Source: Bacteroidota bacterium
Lineage (GTDB): Bacteria > Bacteroidota > Bacteroidia > Flavobacteriales > Weeksellaceae
Direction: 5' to 3'
Length of the DNA: 64,000 nt
Assembly: GCA_023394415.1 (NCBI GenBank)
Contig: JAEXAR010000035.1
Location: 1-64,000, forward strand
The translations under genes were made by a program, and so were the position numbers. The notes under the pieces were generated by a model. That model worked only from the letters and a program-made list of their open reading frames with translations. It had not been told where the DNA came from and did no database searches. This document shows, piece by piece, positions 8,277-14,277 of this stretch (position 1 is the first letter of the stretch; each line of letters opens with the position of its first letter).

Positions 8277-9647
8277 TTATTTTTTATTTAAATTAATGGT
8301 TTGCCAATATAAAAACTGTGATAGAAAAGATTTATTCTGTTCAGTTTCAATACTTTTTTCTTTCGAGGTTTTATCAACTTCATTTGGGAATTTTTCTATT
8401 AAAATTTCATCGTTATAATTTAAAGAATTCAAAAACGTAAAATCGCCTTTTCCATTATTAATATTATAAACCGTTGCCAAATTTCCCCAATTGATGAAAC
8501 TTGCAGCCAAAATTGTTCCATACACATACCAAAACATTTGATTAATAAGATAAGCATTGGTTTTTTGTTTTTTAATTTTAATGAAAGCATAAATCAATCC
8601 AACAATACAGAGAATGAGAAAGGCAAAAACGCCAAACCTTTTGTAAGTGAGTCCTAATTCCAAGATGTATTCTGTGTTTTTAAATATTGCTGAAATCATG
8701 AGAACACCATTCATAAAGAGCCAAATTTTTGCTAAAATTTTCAACAAACCCGCCTTTTCATCAAAATTAAAACTGGATTTAAAGTAAAATAAAATCACAA
8801 AAACCGCCATCACAATACTGAAAATCACTGCATAAACGCGTTTGTGCGTGGCTTCCGAAAGTTGGTGTGGTAATTTTTGCACTTCATAAAACTGTTCGTA
8901 GTTATAGGTTATAATGAAAAATAAAAGCAGAACATTCAATACTAAAAAAGTAATGACACCGCTGCTTCTTTCAAAATTCAAATCCAAAAAACTGTAGGTT
9001 GGTTTTACAGTTTTTTCGCGATTCAAAAAATCATTTTTGAAGTAATGATTGGATTTATAAAAGAATTTTCCCACCGTAAAATTAAAATAATTGAACGCCA
9101 GAAAAAACCCGAGACAAGTCAAAACAATCAACTGCCAAACATCCAAATTGAATTCCCAGTTATCAAAAAAATGAGCAAATTTCTCGCTTCCCTGTGCATA
9201 AATTCCAAAAAATGCTGCTAAAAAAATTCCGGGAATTAGTATAAATGCAATCAATTTCTGCCAAATACCGGTTACTTTTCCAACCGGCAACCATTGATTG
9301 AAATTAAACAAACGACATATAAACGTAAAACCGTTTACAATAAAAACAGGAACTGTGAGCAACAGATTCATATTTCTATTTTTCCCTTTAAATGAAAGCA
9401 ATAAAACTGAAGCAATAATTGCAACGAAAGACACAAAATCGCCATAAAAAGCAAAGGCAAAGGCAGACAAAATACTGGTCAGAAATAGGATATTGAACGT
9501 TTTTGTTCTATTCTTTTTTGGTGTTTCAAAAAATTTCAAAACAGCGTAAACGATTGCCAAAATTCCGAAATTAAGTCCAAAATCTTCGGCGTAAAAGAGA
9601 TTGATGAAAAGAGCGGTAGCAAGTATGATTAGATGATATTTTTTCAT
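8277..9647 (-). CDS. Polytopic membrane protein, DUF4153/DUF4173-like
   Basis: 456 aa with about 12 hydrophobic segments. The section around residues 265-355 (SEATHKRVYAVIFSIVMAV, then LGLTYKRFGVFAF) resembles the conserved core of the DUF4173/DUF4153 membrane families. A soluble tail of ~45 residues follows the last segment. Function not established for these families. It belongs to a minus-strand cluster with two small membrane proteins and a winged-helix regulator, which suggests envelope-related expression control. Confidence 0.75.
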   Translation of the reverse strand: MKKYHLIILATALFINLFYAEDFGLNFGILAIVYAVLKFFETPKKNRTKTFNILFLTSILSAFAFAFYGDFVSFVAIIASVLLLSFKGKNRNMNLLLTVPVFIVNGFTFICRLFNFNQWLPVGKVTGIWQKLIAFILIPGIFLAAFFGIYAQGSEKFAHFFDNWEFNLDVWQLIVLTCLGFFLAFNYFNFTVGKFFYKSNHYFKNDFLNREKTVKPTYSFLDLNFERSSGVITFLVLNVLLLFFIITYNYEQFYEVQKLPHQLSEATHKRVYAVIFSIVMAVFVILFYFKSSFNFDEKAGLLKILAKIWLFMNGVLMISAIFKNTEYILELGLTYKRFGVFAFLILCIVGLIYAFIKIKKQKTNAYLINQMFWYVYGTILAASFINWGNLATVYNINNGKGDFTFLNSLNYNDEILIEKFPNEVDKTSKEKSIETEQNKSFLSQFLYWQTINLNKK

Positions 9648-9680
9648 AATGGATTTGAGGTTTGAGGTTTTTAATTATTT

Positions 9681-9971
9681 TTATAAAATTTTAAAAAGTA
9701 GAGCTAAGTAAAAAATGGTGATGGGAATATTTGCCAAAATAAAAAGACAAGAAATCCAATATTTTGAGTTTGGAATATCGTTGCAAGCCTGAAAAAATTC
9801 GTGTAAAAAAATTGACACATTAATAATAACAGCAAACAACACATAGAAAAATCCGAGTTGAATGATAATATCACTTTTGAATAAGTAAAAGCTCACAAAC
9901 AGAAAAGTTCCGATTGTCCAGTAAATTGAAAAGGTTTCTTTTCCTATTGGTTTTGGTTCGATGGTTTTCAT
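9681..9971 (-). CDS. Small three-helix membrane protein
   Basis: 96 aa, three predicted membrane segments (about residues 15-33, 38-58 and 71-94) after a short cytosolic start with KPIGKETFS. No recognised motif. Located between a 95-aa membrane protein and the DUF4173-like protein on the same strand with short gaps (33-38 bases). The downstream gap has two copies of TTTGAGG. Likely part of one membrane module; function unknown. Confidence 0.7.
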   Translation of the reverse strand: MKTIEPKPIGKETFSIYWTIGTFLFVSFYLFKSDIIIQLGFFYVLFAVIINVSIFLHEFFQACNDIPNSKYWISCLFILANIPITIFYLALLFKIL

Positions 9972-9978
9972 AATAATT

Positions 9979-10014
9979 ATTGAATTATGAATTTTGAATA
10001 ATTAATAATTCAAT
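9979..10014. repeat. AT-rich inverted repeat at gene junction
   Basis: ATTGAATTAT (9979-9988) and ATAATTCAAT (10005-10014) form a perfect 10-bp inverted repeat with a 16-base loop made of TGAATNN-like heptads. The right arm overlaps the stop codon of the 95-aa gene. Could act as a weak terminator or an mRNA 3'-end hairpin. Confidence 0.6.
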
Positions 10015-10297
10015 TTCCCGCAACCGCACTTCCGAAAATTCCCACTGCTAATTCTGCCCAAAGCAAAAACAGGACGAGCAAAATCACTGCGATAATTCCG
10101 ATGCGGTGTTTTGTTCTTTTTTCTAATCGGAACATTGCTTCGAGGGAAATTGCGGTGGAAAAAAGCAATCCTCCTGCAACGATAAAATCAAATGGTGACC
10201 AGTTGACTTCATCTGTAAACTGTATTGCAACGAATGGAATCGCCAATAATACACTTGCGATTGAAAAAATGGTGATGGTTCTTTGTTTTGTTGTCAT
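10010..10297 (-). CDS. Small three-helix membrane protein
   Basis: 95 aa with three hydrophobic segments (about residues 9-27, 37-57 and 67-91) and short polar loops. Starts MTTKQRTITIFSIASV and ends in a Gly/Ala-rich stretch. It is the first small membrane gene after the winged-helix regulator on this strand; a 210-base gap with a dispersed palindrome (10394-10483) separates them. Function unknown. Confidence 0.7.
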   Translation of the reverse strand: MTTKQRTITIFSIASVLLAIPFVAIQFTDEVNWSPFDFIVAGGLLFSTAISLEAMFRLEKRTKHRIGIIAVILLVLFLLWAELAVGIFGSAVAGN

Positions 10298-10393
10298 TAT
10301 TTTAGATTTTTAAATTAATATAAAGTTCTTTGAGTTTCAAAGTTTAATTTTAAAAAATTAAAGGATGTTATTCCTTTTTTCTAATTTTCGATT

Positions 10394-10483
10394 TGTCATT
10401 CTGAACGGAATGAGGAACAAGTGTAGTGAAGAATCTATTTTTTTTGAGATTCTTCCTTCCGCTACGCTCCATTCAGAATGACA
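10394..10483. repeat. Dispersed palindrome, TGTCATTCTGAA type, copy 1
   Basis: The left arm begins TGTCATTCTGAACGGAATGA and the right arm ends CCATTCAGAATGACA. The arms are complementary over the outer 12 bases and again at GAAGAATCT/AGATTCTTC, with an imperfect middle and an 8-T apex. A second, diverged copy lies at 50107-50182. It has no ORF with protein-like composition and occupies most of the gap 10298-10507. It looks like a REP/MITE-like intergenic element. Confidence 0.75.
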
Positions 10484-10507
10484 ACGGTTTTATTCTAATT
10501 TCATTTA

Positions 10508-10792
10508 TTATTTTCCTAGTAATTTCTCCAACGCCGATAAATGTTCTTCAAACGCTTTTCTTCCTTGTTGCGTTACTCGGTATGAAGTTTTTGGTTTTTT
10601 TCCAACAAATTCTTTCTTAATTTCAATGAAACTGGCTTTTTCTAATGCTGAACTGTGACTTGCCAAATTTCCGTCGGTAACTTCCAACAGATTTTTCATT
10701 TCGTTAAAATCAACCCAATCATTTACCATCAGAACGGACATAATGCCCAATCTGACACGGCTTTCAAATTCTTTATTGAGTTGAGAAATCAT
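10508..10792 (-). CDS. Winged-helix transcriptional regulator
   Basis: 94 aa. Residues ~10-80 form a winged-helix DNA-binding domain: an initial helix with RLGIMSVLMVND, the recognition region LEVTDGNLASHSSALEKASF, and a wing around GKKPKTSYRVTQQGR. This pattern matches the small HTH family often paired with membrane-protein genes in Bacteroidetes. No ligand-binding domain, so it probably senses through dimerisation or a partner. It most likely controls the adjacent membrane cluster. Its 5' side is an exact 16-base tandem repeat and a four-helix-bundle gene that separates it from the 205-aa membrane gene. Confidence 0.85.
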   Translation of the reverse strand: MISQLNKEFESRVRLGIMSVLMVNDWVDFNEMKNLLEVTDGNLASHSSALEKASFIEIKKEFVGKKPKTSYRVTQQGRKAFEEHLSALEKLLGK

Positions 10793-10796
10793 TATA

Positions 10797-10844
10797 AGTT
10801 GGTTAGTTATTTAGTTGGTTAGTTATTTAGTTGGTTAGTTATTT
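10797..10844. repeat. Three exact copies of AGTTGGTTAGTTATTT
   Basis: Three perfect 16-base tandem copies (10797-10812, 10813-10828, 10829-10844), each made of two octads, AGTTGGTT and AGTTATTT. They span the junction between the four-helix-bundle gene and the winged-helix gene and overlap the former's stop codon. A degenerate reverse-complement version lies on the other side of the four-helix gene (11222-11257). Two related units occur at 17263-17294. Confidence 0.9.
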
Positions 10845-11213
10845 AGTATGGTAGTTTTTGATTGTCTTCTGATATGCAGTCAATAATTTTCCGACTTCTA
10901 TGCAAATATTGTTTAATTCTGTAAAATCATTTTCGGAAATAAAACTGAGATCTTTTGCAAGCAAAACATAGTATATAACCTCATTTAAAGATCCTTCTGA
11001 ATGTGAAATATATTGTGCACGATGAGGATATGTCTTTTTTTGGAATCCTTCTGCAATATTAGCAGGAATTGAAACAGATGCTCTTTTCAATTGATTGGTC
11101 AATGCAAAAAGTTCTTCTTTAGGAAATTTTGAAGATATTTTATAAACCATTAATACTAGCTGATGCGACTTTTGCCAAACAATTAATTCTTTAAAATCAA
11201 CAATTGTTGCCAT
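10839..11213 (-). CDS. Four-helix bundle protein (23S rRNA IVP/Avd-like)
   Basis: 124 aa, typical for the family. Starts FKELIVWQKSHQLVLMVYKI and contains FPKEELFALTNQLKRASVSI, PANIAEGF and a C-terminal helix IEVGKLLTAYQKTI, the standard signature of the S23/IVP four-helix bundle group. Relatives occur in 23S rRNA intervening sequences and as Avd in diversity-generating retroelements, but no reverse transcriptase or rRNA is near. It sits between a membrane gene and a winged-helix gene that would otherwise be adjacent, bracketed by inverted octad repeats, which suggests an insertion module. Role unknown. Confidence 0.9.
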   Translation of the reverse strand: MATIVDFKELIVWQKSHQLVLMVYKISSKFPKEELFALTNQLKRASVSIPANIAEGFQKKTYPHRAQYISHSEGSLNEVIYYVLLAKDLSFISENDFTELNNICIEVGKLLTAYQKTIKNYHTK

Positions 11214-11221
11214 AAAACTAA

Positions 11222-11257
11222 AACTTAATAACTATATAACTGAACAACTATCAAACT
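11222..11257. repeat. Degenerate inverted octad array upstream of the four-helix gene
   Basis: AACTTAAT, AACTATAT, AACTGAAC, AACTATCA, AACTATTT: five octads beginning AACT, equal in pattern to the reverse complement of the AGTTGGTT/AGTTATTT array at 10797-10844. The two arrays face each other across the four-helix-bundle gene. The last unit overlaps the stop codon of the 205-aa gene. Confidence 0.65.
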
Positions 11258-11873
11258 ATTTATACTTCTTATGCATAATCAATCCATACACAATATGCAA
11301 AACTCCAAAACCAATTGCCCAAAAAACCAATCCCCAACCTAAAAAAAACAGAGAAAGTAATCCCAAAACAATTTCAAAATATCCTAAATATTGAACGTCA
11401 GTTAAAGTGTATTTTAAAGCATTTACCAATGCCAAACCATAAAAAATCAATGTTGCAGGTGCGATGAATACGAACAGTCCGTGCATTAGTAATGCGATAC
11501 AGAAAATTCCGCCAGTGATTAAAGGAATTGCAAAATTAAACAGCAAACGTTTCGTAGTGGAATCCCAAATTTTCAGACCTTTCTTTTTGCTTTTTTGTGC
11601 CGTGAAAAAATAACCACAACCAACAGCAACCACCAAAATCATCAATCCCACCCAAAAAAGTTCGTTCACCAAACCACGACTAAAGACATTTTTTTCCCCA
11701 TCAAAATAACTGATGCCATTTTTTTGAAAAAGAAAATAAACATAAGTCGCTCCGATGAGAGCAGTCAATCCCGCAAAAACACCGGAAAGTCCGGAAAGTG
11801 AGATGAATCTTGAACTGCGCTCCATCATTTGGCGGATGTGCGAAAGGTCGTCGTGATAATTTTTTGAATCCAT
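11256..11873 (-). CDS. Membrane protein with SGLSGVFAG N-terminal motif
   Basis: 205 aa. A soluble start (MDSKNYHDDLSHIRQMMERSSRF) with a short amphipathic helix precedes six hydrophobic segments, the first containing LSGLSGVFAGLTALIGA. This arrangement is seen in a conserved Bacteroidetes membrane family often encoded beside a small winged-helix regulator. It is the first gene of the minus-strand membrane cluster. Function unknown; it could be the signal-sensing partner of the regulator. Confidence 0.75.
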   Translation of the reverse strand: MDSKNYHDDLSHIRQMMERSSRFISLSGLSGVFAGLTALIGATYVYFLFQKNGISYFDGEKNVFSRGLVNELFWVGLMILVVAVGCGYFFTAQKSKKKGLKIWDSTTKRLLFNFAIPLITGGIFCIALLMHGLFVFIAPATLIFYGLALVNALKYTLTDVQYLGYFEIVLGLLSLFFLGWGLVFWAIGFGVLHIVYGLIMHKKYK

Positions 11874-11931
11874 TTTAAAGAACTTTGAATTGCAAAGTTA
11901 AAATTTATTTTGTGACTGCAAAATATTTTTT

Positions 11932-12021
11932 CGCAAAGATTATGCAGATTTTCACAGATGAACTTAAAATAAAAATGTAGAATGAAAAATCCGTGATAAT
12001 CTGTGAAATCTATGCGCTTTC
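11932..12021. repeat. CACAGATTT-type inverted repeat, copy 1
   Basis: Left arm GCAGATTTTCACAGAT and right arm ATCTGTGAAATCTATGC are imperfectly complementary across a ~35-base spacer. Same word family as the copies at 13585 and 14126. Lies between the 205-aa membrane gene and the crotonase gene. Confidence 0.65.
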
Positions 12022-12026
12022 AAAAA

Positions 12027-12788
12027 CTACTTTACGCGAAGATTTTCCTTAATTTTTTCTATGTTTTGTTTAGCAGAATCTTCCAAAATTAATGTTGCAC
12101 TCATCTCAATTCTTTCGGGCATCAGTTCTGCAAAATGTTCCGTACCTTCCCAAGAAACTTTTTTGATTAATGCTAAAGCATCTAAACTTCGGGTTGATAA
12201 TTTTTGTAAAAATTCGTTGATTTTTTCATCCATTTCAGAAATATTGGATGAAACGGAATGATAGATATTGTGCTGTTCTGCCCAACTTGAATTTCTGAAA
12301 TCAGCATCAATCGCCATTGCAGCAAATTGAGATTTCCCGATTTTTCTTTCAACATAAGGTCCAATAACGAACGGTCCGATTCCCAAATTGATTTCGGTAA
12401 GCGCCAAACTTGCATTTTCGGTAGCGAAGCAGTAATCTGCACCACAAGCAAGTCCAACTCCTCCACCAGTTGTTTTCCCTTGAACACGAACCACGACGAT
12501 TTTTCCACAAGTTCTCATGGCGTTCAACACTTTAGCAAAACCTCCGAAGAATTTTTTTGAGGTTTCCAGTTCTTCAATTTCTAAAAGTTCGTCGAAACTT
12601 GCACCTCCGCAAAATGCTTTTTCGCCTTCGGATTTTAGAAGGATGGCTTTAACTTCACTTTTTGCGCCTTCTTCCAAAATAGTTTGGGCAAGTTGTTCTA
12701 AAATATGAGCAGGCAAAGAATTGCTTTTAGGTGTTCCGAAAGTGATTTCGGCAATGTTCTTTTTGATTTCTGAGGTTACGAATTCCAT
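12027..12788 (-). CDS. Enoyl-CoA hydratase/isomerase (crotonase) family protein
   Basis: 253 aa. Crotonase fold: the first oxyanion-hole element is CGGASFDELL and the second is TTGGGVGLACGADYCFA. The region LTEINLGIGPFVIGPYVERKIG replaces the PxxGGTQRL motif of PaaF/hydratase types and looks more like the methylglutaconyl-CoA hydratase (LiuC) branch. It lies at the downstream end of the phenylacetate cluster, so it may supply the hydratase step after ring cleavage, but the motif makes a strict PaaF assignment unsafe. Separated from the SMUG2-like gene by an octad array. Confidence 0.82.
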   Translation of the reverse strand: MEFVTSEIKKNIAEITFGTPKSNSLPAHILEQLAQTILEEGAKSEVKAILLKSEGEKAFCGGASFDELLEIEELETSKKFFGGFAKVLNAMRTCGKIVVVRVQGKTTGGGVGLACGADYCFATENASLALTEINLGIGPFVIGPYVERKIGKSQFAAMAIDADFRNSSWAEQHNIYHSVSSNISEMDEKINEFLQKLSTRSLDALALIKKVSWEGTEHFAELMPERIEMSATLILEDSAKQNIEKIKENLRVK

Positions 12789-12804
12789 AGTTTTTCAAAT
12801 GCAA

Positions 12805-12879
12805 CAATGTAACAGTCTAAAAATGTAACAATTCCATTGATCGGTAAACTGTTACATTGATAAATTGTTACATTAATAA
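12805..12879. repeat. Octad array with inverted arms (AATGTAAC type)
   Basis: Left arms CAATGTAACAGT (12805-12816) and AATGTAACAATT (12822-12833); right arms ACTGTTACATTG (12848-12859) and AATTGTTACATT (12863-12874). Each left arm has a perfect 12-base reverse complement on the right. The sequence reads in 8-base units. The right arm overlaps the stop codon of the SMUG2-like gene at 12873-12875. Confidence 0.85.
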
Positions 12880-13559
12880 TTATTTAATGCTAAAATATAC
12901 TTGTCAATATACAACTGTTTTTCTTTTGATTTGTATTGTTGGATGTATCTTGGGTGCTCCAAAATAGTCATTTTTTCAAAAAATTGTTCTTTGTCGTTGA
13001 TTTTTTTGAGAAAATCGGCATTTTTCTTTCCTAAGATAAACACTTCTGAAGTATCCAAACCTAAACTGATGTGATTTTTTATACTTTCAATCATAAAATT
13101 TTCCACACAGTTGAAAAGTTCTTTATCATCGTAATAATTGGCGTTCAACCATTGCCCGTTTTTGTTTTTTCTCGTAATCGCCAATGGAAAAGGAGAATTG
13201 ATGTAAAACTGACTGTAAAATTTTTCAACGCCCCCAAATTCCTCAATCATATCATACATAAAAACGGAGGAAATTTCGTGGGTTCGCGCGGAAGTCATTT
13301 TAATGCCACAATATTTTTCCATATTTTTAGTATCGGTAAACGGAACTCCCGTAACTCCTGCTCCGTGCCGACTTGGATTAATTCCGATGATGAATTTCCT
13401 TTTGTGACTATCGTCGTAGAATTTTTCATAAAACTCCGCCATCACCACCAAAGTTTCAGGATTTTCCAAAAAAGGGTTCATCACCGAAAAATTTTTAGGC
13501 AACTTCCCTGAATATTTCAGGTTTTTGTTGAAGGTTATGATTTTTTGAGCGAAATTCAT
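12873..13559 (-). CDS. SMUG2-type uracil-DNA glycosylase family protein
   Basis: 228 aa. FIIGINPSRHGAGVTGVPFTD (about residues 57-77) is the glycosylase active-site motif I of the SMUG2 group, and LEHPRYIQQY near residue 203 is the C-terminal motif carrying the DNA-intercalating loop. These proteins remove uracil or related bases from DNA; members are common in Bacteroidetes. It has no link to phenylacetate metabolism and is bracketed by an octad array (12805) and a CACAGATT-type inverted repeat (13585), so it may have been inserted into the cluster. Confidence 0.88.
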   Translation of the reverse strand: MNFAQKIITFNKNLKYSGKLPKNFSVMNPFLENPETLVVMAEFYEKFYDDSHKRKFIIGINPSRHGAGVTGVPFTDTKNMEKYCGIKMTSARTHEISSVFMYDMIEEFGGVEKFYSQFYINSPFPLAITRKNKNGQWLNANYYDDKELFNCVENFMIESIKNHISLGLDTSEVFILGKKNADFLKKINDKEQFFEKMTILEHPRYIQQYKSKEKQLYIDKYILALNNY

Positions 13560-13584
13560 TTCTTATTTCTCACTTATTTTTTCT

Positions 13585-13716
13585 CACAGATTACACAGAT
13601 TTACACAGATAATATTGGCACTATACTTTTTGCTCGTAATTTTCTTCGTACAGACTTCACAATTTACACACGAAGAATAAAAAGAAAAAAGTCCGTCTAA
13701 ATCTGTGTAATCTGTG
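13585..13716. repeat. CACAGATT-type inverted repeat, copy 2 (perfect 18-bp arms)
   Basis: CACAGATTACACAGATTT (13585-13602) and AAATCTGTGTAATCTGTG (13699-13716) are exact reverse complements around a 96-base spacer. The arms are themselves made of ACACAGATT-like 9-10-base units. The right arm ends three bases before the stop codon of the GxxExxY gene. Fills the gap 13560-13719. Confidence 0.9.
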
Positions 13717-13719
13717 CGC

Positions 13720-14100
13720 TTATTTATATCCATTTATCATCCGCACAATATTTCTATCAATCCTTTCACAATTGAAATTCACCAAAATTCCTAAATGCAA
13801 ATGCGTAAGTTTTAAATAATTCAGTAGTTGTTTGTGATGAAAAGGACTTAATTCTTCTACAGATTTAATTTCAACTATAACTTTTTCTTCCACCAAAATA
13901 TCTGCACGAAAACCCATATCCAAATCGTGTTCCTTATAATGAACATTAATTGGATACTGACAACGAATTTCCAAACCATTTTCCTGAAGTTCTATTGCAA
14001 GTGCTTTTTCATAAACACTTTCCAACAAACCCGGACCTAAAGTATTGTAAACCTCAAAAATGGATTTTCGTACTAAAAAAGTTATTTCATTTTCTGTCAT
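13720..14100 (-). CDS. GxxExxY protein (PDDEXK-like fold)
   Basis: 126 aa. LGPGLLESVYEKAL supplies the GxxExxY signature (about residues 22-28). RADILVEEKVIVEIKSVEEL carries the D...E-x-K residues expected of a PD-(D/E)xK nuclease core, and FHHKQLLNYLKLTHLHLGILVNF is the usual C-terminal block. The biological role of the family is not established. Repeats of the CACAGATT class lie on both sides in opposite orientation (13699-13716 and 14126-14151), which suggests a mobile or selfish unit inserted between paaZ and the glycosylase gene. Confidence 0.92.
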   Translation of the reverse strand: MTENEITFLVRKSIFEVYNTLGPGLLESVYEKALAIELQENGLEIRCQYPINVHYKEHDLDMGFRADILVEEKVIVEIKSVEELSPFHHKQLLNYLKLTHLHLGILVNFNCERIDRNIVRMINGYK

Positions 14101-14125
14101 TTTCTCACTTTTAGTTTTTTGTTCT

Positions 14126-14249
14126 CACAGGTTTCACAGATCTACACAGATACCTTTTAAAAACTTCCAATAAAATTAAAGATTACCACAACAATTATCT
14201 ACATAAATCACATACTAAAAAAAATCCGTGTAAATCTGTGAAATGTGTG
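14126..14249. repeat. CACAGATT-type inverted repeat, copy 3
   Basis: The left arm, 14126-14151 (starts CACAGGTTTCACAGAT), and the right arm, 14224-14249 (ends AAATCTGTGAAATGTGTG), are complementary at 22 of 26 positions. Same units as copies 1 and 2. Occupies the gap between GxxExxY and paaZ. Confidence 0.85.
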
Positions 14250-14277
14250 CTAAAATTCTTACAAAAAACTTAGCGTA

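Noticed and set aside
7971..8291. Plus-strand ORFs over the 7728-8276 lipoprotein
   Set aside because: The minus-strand frame has a lipobox and sits in a gene cluster; the plus-strand frames have no signal or motif.
10426..10620. 64-codon plus-strand ORF
   Set aside because: Begins in the dispersed palindrome and overlaps the winged-helix gene antisense.
12027..12788. Firm assignment as PaaF
   Set aside because: The GGTQRL-type active-site motif is replaced by a LiuC-like GPFVIGPY region, so only the family is called.
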